Positions 18,119 to 26,800 of a stretch of 64,000 nt of DNA are shown piece after piece. The notes under the pieces were generated by a model that saw only the letters and a program-made list of their open reading frames with translations, was not told where the DNA came from and did not search any database. Made by a program: the position numbers and the translations under genes. The stretch's first letter is position 1. Each line of letters starts with the position of its first letter. Source of the stretch: Bradyrhizobium sp. 170 (lineage in GTDB: Bacteria > Pseudomonadota > Alphaproteobacteria > Rhizobiales > Xanthobacteraceae); contig NZ_CP064703.1 in assembly GCF_023101085.1 (NCBI RefSeq), positions 558,001 through 622,000 on the forward strand, given 5' to 3'.

Positions 18119-18637
18119 ATGACCGCGCCGCCGCCAGCCACGGGCAATCTGCCGTTGCCGCGATGGGCCTATGTGCCCGGCGATACCGACAAAGCCGGCG
18201 CCGATTACGAAACGCTGGGGCAGATCGCAGCTCTGGTGCCGCCGCGATTTGGCGGCTACGTGCCGGCGCGCCACCCGGCGCTGCGCTACGGCATGATGCT
18301 CAACGACCACGGCTACTTCTGGGAGGCGCAGGAGATCCTGGAAGCGGTATGGGCGGCGGCGCCGCAGGGTGGCCGTGAGCGGATTCTGCTGCGCGCCTGC
18401 ATCCTGATCGCGACCGCGAATTTGCGGCTGCGCATGCAGAAGCCGCACGTCGCGGCGCGGCTGCTCGGCGAGGCGCTCGGCGAACTCGAGGCGCTGGGTG
18501 CGCGCGGTGCCGGTGGCGACGGATTTGCCGACTGCTTCCCGGTCGCAGCGCTGGCGGGGCTCATCAAGGCCAAACTGGCCCGGCCGCTGCTCTCCACGAC
18601 CGACTGGGTGGCATTCGCCGCCGCCGGCCGAACATGA
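18119..18637 (+). CDS. DUF309 domain protein
   Basis: A protein of 172 residues with the DUF309 signature NDHGYFWEAQEILEAVW near 60-76 (H-x3-WE pattern). DUF309 proteins are small helical proteins of unknown function. It lies inside the box cluster between the hydrolase and boxC. A GGGGC-cgt-GCCCC hairpin (18105-18117) sits directly before the ATG, with a T-rich stretch before it, and could limit translation of this gene. Confidence 0.78.
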   Translation: MTAPPPATGNLPLPRWAYVPGDTDKAGADYETLGQIAALVPPRFGGYVPARHPALRYGMMLNDHGYFWEAQEILEAVWAAAPQGGRERILLRACILIATANLRLRMQKPHVAARLLGEALGELEALGARGAGGDGFADCFPVAALAGLIKAKLARPLLSTTDWVAFAAAGRT

Positions 18638-18643
18638 AACAAA

Positions 18644-18699
18644 ATGCATGTTCCGGCGTTTTAGGCTGGACTTTCTAAAAAACATGCACTATTGTGCAT
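18644..18699 (+). promoter_or_regulatory. boxR operator: Candidate BoxR operator upstream of boxC
   Basis: ATGCAT at 18644-18649 and the perfect inverted repeat ATGCAC-tatt-GTGCAT at 18684-18699 lie between the DUF309 stop and boxC. They give three TGCA cores in 56 bases. BzdR, the BoxR homologue, is known to bind repeated TGCA motifs that overlap its target promoter. The match to BoxR here is inferred from that and from the neighbouring boxR gene. Confidence 0.6.
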
Positions 18700-18761
18700 C
18701 TAACGAAGCAAGCAAAGCTTGAGAAAACGACCAAGCTCGAGAAAACGATAGAGGGTGGCTC

Positions 18762-20450
18762 ATGGCCGGTGAAGATCGCGTCCTCGCAGGCGGCGCGAAA
18801 TACATCGATTTTCAAACCGATCCGTCACGCTACCGGCACTGGAAGCTGGGCGTGGAGGGCGATGTCGCGACGCTGACGATGGACGTCGACGAGAACGCCG
18901 GCCTGTTCGAGGGCTATCAGCTCAAGCTGAATTCCTACGATCTGGGCGTCGACATCGAACTCGCCGACGCCGTGCAGCGGCTGCGCTTCGAGCATCCCGA
19001 AGTGAAGGCGGTGGTGATGCGATCGGCTAAGAACCGCGTGTTCTGCGCCGGCGCCAATATCCGCATGCTGGCGGGCGCCACTCACGCCCATAAGGTCAAT
19101 TTCTGCAAATTCACCAACGAGACCCGTAACGGCCTGGAAGATTCATCGGAGAATTCCGGACAGCGCTTCATCACCGTCGTCAACGGCACCGCGGCCGGCG
19201 GTGGCTATGAGCTGGCGCTGGCGACCGATCACATCATGCTGGCTGATGACGGCGCTGCCGCCGTGTCGCTGCCGGAAGTGCCGCTGCTCGCGGTGCTGCC
19301 GGGCACCGGCGGTCTGACGCGCGTGGTCGACAAGCGCAAGGTGCGTCGCGACCATGCCGACTTCTTCTGCACCATCGAGGAAGGCATCAAGGGCAAGCGC
19401 GCCGTCGCATGGCGGCTGGTCGACGAGATCGTGCCCAACAGCAAGCTCGAAGGCAAAGTCGCCGATCGCGCCAAGGAATTTGCCGCCGCCTCGAAGCGCA
19501 ACGGCACCGGCAAGGGCATCACGCTTTCGCCGCTCAATCGCACCATCGACGACAGCGGCATCCGCTACGGTTTTGTCAATGTCGACATCGATCGCGTGGC
19601 GCGGATTGCCACTATTTCGATCCAGGCTCCGGAGTCCTCCCCGCCGGCAGATATCGACGGCCTGATCGCGCAAGGCGCGTCGTTCTGGCTGCTGCAGGTC
19701 GCGCGCGAGCTTGATGATGCGATCCTTCACTTACGCATCAACGAACTCGAAATCGCGATGCTGGTGTTCAAGTCGGATGGCGATGCCGCCAATGTGGTGG
19801 CCTGCGACACCCTCCTCGATGCCAACAAGGCGCACTGGCTGGTCAACGAGATCAGGCACTACTGGAAGCGGGTGCTGAAGCGGATCGACGTCACCTCGCG
19901 CACGCTGGTGACGCTGGTCGAGCCCGGCTCCTGCTTCGCCGGCACGCTCGCCGAACTCGTGTTCGCCGCCGACCGCTCCTACATGCTGATCGGCTCGCGG
20001 CAGGGCGACAACCGCCAGCCCCCGGCGATCCAGCTCACCGCCATGAATTTCGGCCCCTATCCGATGTGCCACGGCCTGACCCGGCTGCAATCGCGCTTCC
20101 AGGCCGATCCGTCCGATCTGGAGCGCGCGGAAGCCACCATCGGCACGACACTTGATGCGGAGGGAGCCGAAGAACTCGGCCTCGTCACCTTCGCGCTCGA
20201 CGACATCGACTGGGCCGACGAGGTGCGGGTGTTCCTGGAGGAGCGCACATCCTTCTCGCCCGACGGCCTCACCGGCATGGAAGCGAATTTGCGCTTCGTA
20301 GGCCCTGAGACCATGGAATCGAAAATCTTCTCGCGCCTCACGGCGTGGCAGAACTGGATCTTCCAGCGCCCCAATGCAGTCGGCGAAGACGGCGCGCTGC
20401 GCCGCTACGGCACCGGCCAGAAGGCGCAATTCGACATGACGCGGGTTTGA
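18762..20450 (+). CDS. boxC: 2,3-epoxybenzoyl-CoA dihydrolase
   Basis: A protein of 562 residues built from two crotonase-like halves, as in BoxC. The first half shows FCAGANIRMLAGA near residue 88 and NGTAAGGGYELALATDHIML near 145. The second has LVEPGSCFAGTLAELVFAADR near 387. BoxC opens the epoxide ring of benzoyl-CoA and releases formate, giving 3,4-dehydroadipyl-CoA semialdehyde. The length fits the family. It is directly upstream of boxB and behind the TGCA operator region. Confidence 0.95.
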   Translation: MAGEDRVLAGGAKYIDFQTDPSRYRHWKLGVEGDVATLTMDVDENAGLFEGYQLKLNSYDLGVDIELADAVQRLRFEHPEVKAVVMRSAKNRVFCAGANIRMLAGATHAHKVNFCKFTNETRNGLEDSSENSGQRFITVVNGTAAGGGYELALATDHIMLADDGAAAVSLPEVPLLAVLPGTGGLTRVVDKRKVRRDHADFFCTIEEGIKGKRAVAWRLVDEIVPNSKLEGKVADRAKEFAAASKRNGTGKGITLSPLNRTIDDSGIRYGFVNVDIDRVARIATISIQAPESSPPADIDGLIAQGASFWLLQVARELDDAILHLRINELEIAMLVFKSDGDAANVVACDTLLDANKAHWLVNEIRHYWKRVLKRIDVTSRTLVTLVEPGSCFAGTLAELVFAADRSYMLIGSRQGDNRQPPAIQLTAMNFGPYPMCHGLTRLQSRFQADPSDLERAEATIGTTLDAEGAEELGLVTFALDDIDWADEVRVFLEERTSFSPDGLTGMEANLRFVGPETMESKIFSRLTAWQNWIFQRPNAVGEDGALRRYGTGQKAQFDMTRV

Positions 20451-20455
20451 TTTCG

Positions 20456-20575
20456 TGTCCCGGGCGCGAAGCAGCGCGCTTGCGCTGCTTCGCAGAACCG
20501 GGACCCAGATGGACAGCCAGGAATAGGTCCCGCTCTGCGGAGCAGCGTTACACGCTGCACCGCGTCCGGGACATG
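20456..20575. repeat. Palindromic repeat, TGTCCCGGGCGCG family
   Basis: TGTCCCGG at the left matches CCGGGACA at the right. Inside lies GCGAAGCAGCGCGCttGCGCTGCTTCGC, a 13-base-arm hairpin cited here in two parts: arms at 20466-20478 and 20481-20495 approximately. It occupies the boxC-boxB gap. Confidence 0.75.
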
Positions 20576-20597
20576 AGACCGACAAAGGAGTACGGCC

Positions 20598-22043
20598 ATG
20601 AACTTCATGAACGTCGACTATTCGACCAAGATTCCCAACAACGTGAATCTCAGCGAGGATCGCCAGGTGCTCAAGGCCCTGGAGGGCTGGCATCCCGGTT
20701 ACATGGATTGGTGGGGCGACATGGGGCCGGAAGGTTTCCAGCAGTCGCTGGTTTACCTGCGCACCGCCTATTCGGTCGATCCGCGCGGCTGGGCCAAGTT
20801 CGACTACGTCAAGATGCCGGAATATCGCTGGGGCATTTTGCTGGCGCCCCAGGAAGAAGACCGCGTCATTCCCTTCGGCGAGAATTACGGCAAGCCGGCC
20901 TGGCAGGAAGTCCCCGGCGAACACCGCGCCACGCTGCGCCGCCTGATCGTGATCCAGGGCGACACCGAGCCTGCCTCGGTCGAGCAGCAGCGCTATCTCG
21001 GCAAGACCGCGCCCTCGCTCTATGACCTGCGCAACCTGTTCCAGGTCAATGTCGAGGAAGGCCGTCATCTCTGGGCCATGGTCTATCTCTTGCAGAAATA
21101 TTTCGGCCGCGACGGCCGCGAAGAGGCAGACGATTTGTTGCGCCGCCGCTCGGGCGACGCGGACTCTCCGCGCATGCTCGGCGCCTTCAACGAGGCGACG
21201 CCGGACTGGCTGTCGTTCTTCATGTTCACCTACTTCACCGACCGCGACGGCAAGATGCAGTTGCACTCGCTGGCGCAGTCCGGCTTCGATCCGCTGTCGC
21301 GCACCTGCCGCTTCATGCTGACCGAAGAAGCCCATCACATGTTCGTCGGCGAGACCGGCATCAGCCGCGTCGTGCAGCGCACCTGCGAGGCGATGAAGGA
21401 AGCCGGCATCACCGATCCCACCGATATCGCCAAGGTGCGTGCGCTGGGGGTGATCGACCTGCCGACCATCCAGAAGAAGCTGCACCTGCATTATTCGCTG
21501 TCGCTTGATCTCTTTGGCTCTGAAGTCTCGACCAACGCGGCGAATGCCTTCAATGCCGGCATCAAGGGCCGCTACAAGGAAACCCAGATCGACGACGACC
21601 ATCAGCTCAAGAACGCCACCTATCCGGTGCTCAAGCTGGTCGATGGCGTGATCAAGCGCGTCGACGAGCCGGCGCTGACGGCGCTCAACATGCGCCTGCG
21701 CGACGACTACACGCAGGATTGCGTCAAGGGCATGCTGCGCTGGAACAAGATCATTTCGCTCGCCGGCTACCAGTACAAGCTGACGCTGCCGAACGTCGCG
21801 TTCCACCGCCACATCGGCGAGTTCAGGGATATCAATGCCACGCCGGAAGGCATCCTGATCGACGACGCCACCTGGAACCAACGCAAGAGCGAATGGTTGC
21901 CTTCGACGCAGGACGGCGACTTCATCGCCTCGCTGATGAAGCCGGTGACCGAAGCCGGCGTCTACGCCAACTGGATCTCGCCGCCGAAAGTCGGCATCGA
22001 CAACAAGCCCGGCGATTTCGAGTACGTGAAGATCGAAACCTGA
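20598..22043 (+). CDS. boxB: Benzoyl-CoA 2,3-epoxidase, oxygenase component
   Basis: A 481-residue diiron monooxygenase component that epoxidises benzoyl-CoA with electrons from BoxA. Helical stretches with paired E...ExxH ligands are visible, for example NVEEGRHLWAMVY near 153 and TEEAHHMFVGE near 243. Start ATG 20598 follows AAGGAG. Its partner BoxA, the FAD/ferredoxin reductase, is not encoded in the window, so electrons must come from a distant gene. Confidence 0.95.
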   Translation: MNFMNVDYSTKIPNNVNLSEDRQVLKALEGWHPGYMDWWGDMGPEGFQQSLVYLRTAYSVDPRGWAKFDYVKMPEYRWGILLAPQEEDRVIPFGENYGKPAWQEVPGEHRATLRRLIVIQGDTEPASVEQQRYLGKTAPSLYDLRNLFQVNVEEGRHLWAMVYLLQKYFGRDGREEADDLLRRRSGDADSPRMLGAFNEATPDWLSFFMFTYFTDRDGKMQLHSLAQSGFDPLSRTCRFMLTEEAHHMFVGETGISRVVQRTCEAMKEAGITDPTDIAKVRALGVIDLPTIQKKLHLHYSLSLDLFGSEVSTNAANAFNAGIKGRYKETQIDDDHQLKNATYPVLKLVDGVIKRVDEPALTALNMRLRDDYTQDCVKGMLRWNKIISLAGYQYKLTLPNVAFHRHIGEFRDINATPEGILIDDATWNQRKSEWLPSTQDGDFIASLMKPVTEAGVYANWISPPKVGIDNKPGDFEYVKIET

Positions 22044-22070
22044 TCCGCCCCGCAATCGGGGAGCAGTAAC

Positions 22071-22355
22071 ATGGACCCCGATAGCGACCTCGAAGGACTG
22101 AACCGCGACCAACTGGTCGCGGAGGTGAAGCGTCTAAGGGCAGGCATCCGCACGCATCGCGACAGCACCGGTCACGACCTGTGCTGGCATCATCCCGATC
22201 TCTGGGGCCTGCTGCCCGAGCGGATCACGCCCGAAGTGGCGGTGCCGCCCTGGCCGAAATTTTTGCGCGGCTGTTTGCGCTATCGCGAAGCGCTGGAGCG
22301 TGAACTGCCCAACGCGCCGAGGGCCGATTTCGAGTACGACAGAAACGAGAAGTGA
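22071..22355 (+). CDS. Small conserved protein at the end of the box cluster
   Basis: A hydrophilic protein of 94 residues. An N-terminal coiled-coil-like helix (LNRDQLVAEVKRLRAGIRTHR) is followed by DLCWHHPDLWGLLPE, rich in Trp and His. I do not recognise a family. It starts 27 bases after boxB with GGGGAGCAG upstream, so it is probably the last gene of that transcript. Confidence 0.65.
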   Translation: MDPDSDLEGLNRDQLVAEVKRLRAGIRTHRDSTGHDLCWHHPDLWGLLPERITPEVAVPPWPKFLRGCLRYREALERELPNAPRADFEYDRNEK

Positions 22356-22387
22356 GGGGAGGCGCAACTCTCTCCTTCAATGCAGCC

Positions 22388-22504
22388 CGTCATCACCCGC
22401 GAAGGCGGGTGATCCAGTAAACACCGGCGTCAATTGCAGAAACGCCGCGGTCAACCAATGGAGGCCGCGGCGTACTGGATACCCCGCCTTCGCGGGGTAT
22501 GACG
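22388..22504. repeat. Palindromic repeat, CGTCATCACCCGCG family
   Basis: The left end CGTCATCACCCGCGAAGGCG and right end CGCCTTCGCGGGGTATGACG are near-complements. An inner CGCCGCGGTC/GGCCGCGGCG pair is also present. It lies between convergent genes ending at 22355 and 22514 and may serve as a bidirectional terminator. Confidence 0.8.
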
Positions 22505-22513
22505 ACGGCGGCC

Positions 22514-23314
22514 TTACCCCGCGATCTCAAGTCCTGCATTTGCGTAGACCACGCCGCCATCGACTGCGATCGTGTTGCCGACCACGTAATCGCCCGCGCG
22601 CGAAGCGAGATAGATCGCAATTCCCGCCATATCTTCGTCGGTACCGATCCGCCGCGCCGGAATGCGCTTTGCGACTTCGTCCGAGTGGTCGCGCGCGGCC
22701 CGGTTCATGTCTGACTTGAACGCGCCCGGCGCGATCGCGGTGACGTTGATATTGTCCTTGACCAGCTTCGTCGCCATGCGCCGCGTCAGATGGATCACGG
22801 CGGCCTTGCTCGCGGCGTAGGAATAGGTCTCGCTGGGGTTGACGAAGATGCCGTCGACGGAGGCGATGTTGATGACCTTGGCCGGCCGCTCGGCCGAAGC
22901 CGCCGCGCGCAGCGGCTTCGCCAGCGCCTTGGTCAGGAAGAACAGCGACTTGACGTTGAGGTCCATGACCTTGTCCCAGCCGCTTTCTGGGAATTCGTCG
23001 AACTCCGCGCCCCATGCCGCGCCTGCATTGTTGACGAGGACGTCGAGCTTCGGCTCCAGCTTGATGATCTCGGAGGCCAGCTTGTCGCAGCCTTCGACCG
23101 TGGAGATGTCGATCGGAAGCGCGATGCATTCGCCGTCATAGGCGGCGGAGAGTTCCTTCGCGGTGGCCTCGCAAGGCCCCGCCTTGCGCGCCGTGATGTA
23201 GACCTTCGCCGCGCCCTGCGCGAGAAAGCCTGCCGCGATCATCTTGCCGATGCCGCGCGAGCCGCCCGTCACCAGCGCGACGCGGCCGTTAAGTGAGAAC
23301 AGATCCTTGAACAT
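22514..23314 (-). CDS. Short-chain dehydrogenase/reductase
   Basis: A protein of 266 residues of the classical SDR family. The cofactor motif TGGSRGIGK is near residue 16, NNAGAAWG near 94, catalytic Ser and Y-x3-K in NIASVDGIFVNPSETYSYAASK near 150-170, and the C-terminal IAVDGGVVYAN. It resembles gluconate 5-dehydrogenase/3-oxoacyl reductase-like SDRs; the substrate is unknown. The ATG at 23312-23314 follows GGAGG, better than the ATG four codons earlier. It converges with the box cluster and may not belong to it. Confidence 0.88.
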   Translation of the reverse strand: MFKDLFSLNGRVALVTGGSRGIGKMIAAGFLAQGAAKVYITARKAGPCEATAKELSAAYDGECIALPIDISTVEGCDKLASEIIKLEPKLDVLVNNAGAAWGAEFDEFPESGWDKVMDLNVKSLFFLTKALAKPLRAAASAERPAKVINIASVDGIFVNPSETYSYAASKAAVIHLTRRMATKLVKDNINVTAIAPGAFKSDMNRAARDHSDEVAKRIPARRIGTDEDMAGIAIYLASRAGDYVVGNTIAVDGGVVYANAGLEIAG

Positions 23315-23383
23315 GCGTTCCTCCATTAGCTTTGCCCGTGGTTTTGAGCGGGGGAGCGGTGCGAGTCAAGGAAGGTCACCTTG

Positions 23384-23590
23384 GTCGTCCCTGCCTAGTG
23401 CGCAATTGCGCACGGGCGCAGGGACCCATACCGCGTGATCTATCGGTGAAGCGCGATGCTTGACGCTTTGCGTCGCTGAACTGCGACCGTGAATTTGTTC
23501 GGAGAAGCCGTCTCCCCGCGTGCCTGTCACGCCGGCCGCGGCTTATGGGTCCCTGCGCCCGTGCGCAATTGCGCACTAGGCAGGGACGAC
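23384..23590. repeat. Long palindromic repeat with nested GTGCGCAATTGCGCAC
   Basis: A 207-base element bounded by GTCGTCCCTGCC and GGCAGGGACGAC. Each arm contains the 16-bp perfect palindrome GTGCGCAATTGCGCAC. The copy at 34711 carries the same palindrome in one arm. It separates two minus-strand genes. Confidence 0.85.
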
Positions 23591-23602
23591 TCGTGGAGAA
23601 AC

Positions 23603-24661
23603 TCAGGCCGCGTCGATGCGGCGAAAGCCGTTCCACATGGCGGTGGCGGCGCCGGAGGTCAGGACCGGGAGGATGCGCGCATCCTGATAATTGCCGTTGA
23701 GCGAAACCCGCTGCAGCGCGGTCAAGTGTTCGGCGCTTTCCGGGAAGATCATGCCTGGCCGCGTCGTGACTGCGGTCTTGAATCCGGCCGCCTTCGCCAG
23801 GGCGAATTCGCGTCGGCCCGCCGCGATCCGGTCGCCATAGGGATAGGCGAGATGAAGCACCGGCCGCTGCAGCGCGGCTTCGATCCGCGCGCGGCTGGTG
23901 GCCAGTTCAAACGACGCGATCTCCTCGCTCTGCCGCGCCAGATTACAATGCGTGATCGTGTGCGCGCCGATCGTCACCAGCGGATCATCAGCGAATGCCT
24001 TCAATTCCTCCCAGGACATGCAGAGCTCGCGGGCGATGGGAGTTTCGTCCACCTCATATCGCGTGCATAGCGCGGAGATTTCGCGCTGCATGTCGTGCTC
24101 GCCCGGCAATGTACGCAGCCAGTCGTGCATGCGGTCGAAAGCCGCCTGCTTCGCTACCGGCGTCGAGGTGTCGAGGCGGGTCTTGACGCCGCCGATCGGG
24201 ATTTCGATCGAGGACGCCTTTGCGATCACCTTCTCGAGCGCGACCCACCACAACCGGCCGGTGCCTTCGGCGAAATCGCTCGTCACGTAGACGGTGAGGG
24301 GCGCGTCAAATTCGCGCATCACCGGCAAAGCGAAATCGCGGTTGTCGCGATAGCCGTCGTCGAGGGTGAAGCAGGCGAAGCGCCGCGCGAATTTGCGCTC
24401 CTGGAGTCGCTGATGCACCTCGTCCATGGTGACGATGTCGACGTCGAGGTTACGAAGATGCGCCAGCATCGCTCGCAAGAACTCGGGCTCAACCTCGAGA
24501 TGATGATTGGGCTGAAACTCGCCGTCGCGCCTCGGGCGGACGTGATGCAGCATGAAAATGATGCCGACACCTGCGAAGATTGGTCGCAGCAGGTAATGCG
24601 CGCCGGAGAAATACAGCGCTTCCAGTCCGGCGCGGATGACGGTGTTGCGAAGCAGTTTCAT
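23603..24661 (-). CDS. Polysaccharide deacetylase family protein (NodB domain)
   Basis: A protein of 352 residues with carbohydrate esterase 4 motifs: TLDDGYRDN near 118, the metal-binding HTITHCNL (H-x3-H) near 250, and AYPYGD near 285. A hydrophobic IFAGVGIIFMLHHVRPR segment opens the domain. Enzymes of this type remove N- or O-acetyl groups from surface polysaccharides; the target is unknown. The gene is monocistronic, flanked by a repeat and a divergent OmpA-like gene. Confidence 0.88.
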   Translation of the reverse strand: MKLLRNTVIRAGLEALYFSGAHYLLRPIFAGVGIIFMLHHVRPRRDGEFQPNHHLEVEPEFLRAMLAHLRNLDVDIVTMDEVHQRLQERKFARRFACFTLDDGYRDNRDFALPVMREFDAPLTVYVTSDFAEGTGRLWWVALEKVIAKASSIEIPIGGVKTRLDTSTPVAKQAAFDRMHDWLRTLPGEHDMQREISALCTRYEVDETPIARELCMSWEELKAFADDPLVTIGAHTITHCNLARQSEEIASFELATSRARIEAALQRPVLHLAYPYGDRIAAGRREFALAKAAGFKTAVTTRPGMIFPESAEHLTALQRVSLNGNYQDARILPVLTSGAATAMWNGFRRIDAA

Positions 24662-24828
24662 CGAGATGCAGGGCTGCCCGGTTATTTACGGAGCGAAATT
24701 AGCGAAAGACCGCTGAAGAAACAGTTAGCCGGACCAATTTCAGGGCCTTTCGGCCCTCACGACATTTCGGGTTTGACAGCCCCGCAAGGGTTTGTTTTCT
24801 CTCCGTTCCGGACCCCGCGGGAACTCGA

Positions 24829-26223
24829 ATGCACGGACTTTTCAGGTGGAGTGGCAAATGGTGGCCGGGCGTCATTCCTTTGGTCATCTTTTGGGCTATC
24901 GCGGCCTGGACGAGCACCGAACCGCTTGAAGCCGACCTGGCGCAGCGTTCGACCGCAGCCCTCAAGGACACCATCCTCGACAAAAGGCGTATCTCGGTCG
25001 CAGGCCGCGACGTGAGCCTTGCGGCGGATGCTTTCTCGGAAGACGGCCGGCAGAGTGCGGTGGCGTCGGTGGAAGCGGTGCCGGGCGTGCGGTTGGTTAA
25101 CGATGAAACCCGGCTCGTTCCCGAAGCCAAGCCGTTTGTCTGGTCTGCCGAACGCGACGTTCTGCGGGTGACGCTGTCGGGCAGTTCGCCCCTGCCGGCG
25201 AGCAAGGGCCGGTTGATGGAGGCCGCCCGGGCCAACCTCGGCGGCGTCGAAGTGGTCGACCGGATGAATCTGTCGCGCGGGGCGCCGCCGCGTTTCGACA
25301 ATGCCGCGCTGTTGCTGCTCGACCAGGTCGGCAAGCTGAAGGACGGCAAGATTACGCTCTCGGACACCAAGGTCAGCCTGTCCGGCATGGCGCGCGAACT
25401 CGGCGGCCGGGAAGCCATCGCCGCCGCGCTGAAAAATCTGCCCGAGGGCTTTTCGGTCGCGGCCAACGAGGTCAAGGCGCCGCCTTACATCTTCCAGGCC
25501 TACAAGGATCCGGTCGCGGTGACGCTGACGCTGACCGGCAACGCGCCCGACAACAACGTCCACGCCGCGCTGGTGGCGGCGGCGGGACGCAAGTTCTTCA
25601 GCGAAAAGGTCGTTGACAACCTCAAGGAGAGCATCGGCGCCCCCTCGGGGTTTGCCAACTCGGTGGTGCCTGCGCTCGGTGCGTTGTCGCGGCTGTCGAC
25701 CGGCACGCTCGTCATCTCCGACCGGGAGGTGAAGCTGTCCGGCGATGCGCTTTATGAAGCCGCCGCCGGCCAGATCCGCGCCGGCCTCGGCAAGGACTTT
25801 CCGCAGGGCTGGCAGTTCAAGCCGGAAATCTCGGTCAAGCCGGCCGCGGCGCCGGTGGATGCGACGGTCTGCCAGCAATTATTCTCCGAGCTGCTCGGCA
25901 AGGCCCGGATCCGCTTCGAGCCCGGCAAGGCCGATATTGTCGCGGATTCCGCAGGTCTCCTCGACCGCCTGATCGAAACCGCGTTGCGGTGTCCGACCGC
26001 CAATATCGAGATATCAGGACATACCGATACCGACGGCGACGAGGCGGCCAACCAGGGACTGTCCGAGAAGCGTGCCCAGGCGGTTTCCGACTATTTGGTC
26101 AAGGCGGGGTTACCGGCCAACCGGTTCAGCGCGGTCGGCTATGGCTCGACGCAGCCGATTGCGGCTAACGATACCGACCAAGGCAAGGCGCAGAACCGCC
26201 GCATCGATTTCGTGGTGAAGTGA
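24829..26223 (+). CDS. OmpA-like peptidoglycan-binding protein with BON-like repeats
   Basis: A protein of 464 residues. One N-terminal membrane anchor (about 12-30) is followed by three repeated segments with alternating TLSDTKVSLSGMA-like and LVISDREVKLSGDA-like strands, resembling BON-type repeats. The C-terminal OmpA domain (about 355-464) has IRFEPGKADI, ISGHTDTDGDEAANQGLSEKRAQAV and the closing NRRIDFVV. Such proteins link the envelope to peptidoglycan; the layout recalls mycobacterial ArfA. A TTGACA at 24771-24776 may serve its promoter. A small membrane protein follows directly. Confidence 0.82.
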   Translation: MHGLFRWSGKWWPGVIPLVIFWAIAAWTSTEPLEADLAQRSTAALKDTILDKRRISVAGRDVSLAADAFSEDGRQSAVASVEAVPGVRLVNDETRLVPEAKPFVWSAERDVLRVTLSGSSPLPASKGRLMEAARANLGGVEVVDRMNLSRGAPPRFDNAALLLLDQVGKLKDGKITLSDTKVSLSGMARELGGREAIAAALKNLPEGFSVAANEVKAPPYIFQAYKDPVAVTLTLTGNAPDNNVHAALVAAAGRKFFSEKVVDNLKESIGAPSGFANSVVPALGALSRLSTGTLVISDREVKLSGDALYEAAAGQIRAGLGKDFPQGWQFKPEISVKPAAAPVDATVCQQLFSELLGKARIRFEPGKADIVADSAGLLDRLIETALRCPTANIEISGHTDTDGDEAANQGLSEKRAQAVSDYLVKAGLPANRFSAVGYGSTQPIAANDTDQGKAQNRRIDFVVK

Positions 26224-26225
26224 GC

Positions 26226-26522
26226 ATGGCCTATCTGACCACATTCTACTGGGGCTGGCTGTTGGGATCGGGGCTACTCGGCTTCGCCATGGGCTGGATA
26301 TCCGTGGTCCAGCACGGCGAGGGCGTCTCGCGGAAGCTGCGATGGGCGCTTTCGGCGTTGGTCGCGGCCCTGGTCGCAGCCGCGCTCGCCCGCGTCGTGC
26401 CCGGCCGTTTCGGCTACTGGCTCGATCTCGGGCTGATCATGTTCGGGCTCTATCTCTGCTTCTGTGCGGTCGGATCATGGTTGCGCGACTGGGTGGTCTC
26501 GCGCAGTGCACCGTCGGCCTGA
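26226..26522 (+). CDS. Small membrane protein downstream of the OmpA-like gene
   Basis: A protein of 98 residues with three hydrophobic segments (about 5-25, 40-58, 66-85) and a short basic tail. No family is recognised. It may start at the ATG at 26226 or at the GTG at 26220 that overlaps the upstream stop codon. Either way it is coupled to the OmpA-like gene and is likely to act with it in the envelope. The following 278 bases (26523-26800) hold no gene that I can support. Confidence 0.7.
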   Translation: MAYLTTFYWGWLLGSGLLGFAMGWISVVQHGEGVSRKLRWALSALVAALVAAALARVVPGRFGYWLDLGLIMFGLYLCFCAVGSWLRDWVVSRSAPSA

Positions 26523-26800
26523 CCGCGCCATGAGCCCGCCAGTTCCACCGCCGTCATTGTCACGTGTTCTTGACCGACCCCTTCTATGGTCGCGAATCGC
26601 CGTCGGGCGGGGGGATTGCTGCAAAACCGTACTTCTACCGTCGTCAACCGGCGCCTAATATGTTGAAGAAGCGTGTTTTATTGTCGTCAGGCGAATTCCA
26701 CTCCGGCTCAAAACGCGCTACCAGAGGGGCAGGGGAGCAGCGTAGCGTAGGCGGGGTTCAGGCCATTACCGTCGTCGCAGAAGCGCAATTCGAGGTGTAG

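Noticed and set aside
19731..22112. Very long open frame (about 790 codons) on the minus strand opposite boxC and boxB
   Set aside because: It is a GC-rich shadow frame. Its product is compositionally odd (Arg/His/Val/Gly-rich), has no ribosome site and overlaps two well-recognised genes.
24742..24757. AGGGCC-tttc-GGCCCT hairpin as a terminator
   Set aside because: The stem is only six pairs, without a T-run, in a divergent gap where no transcript should end.
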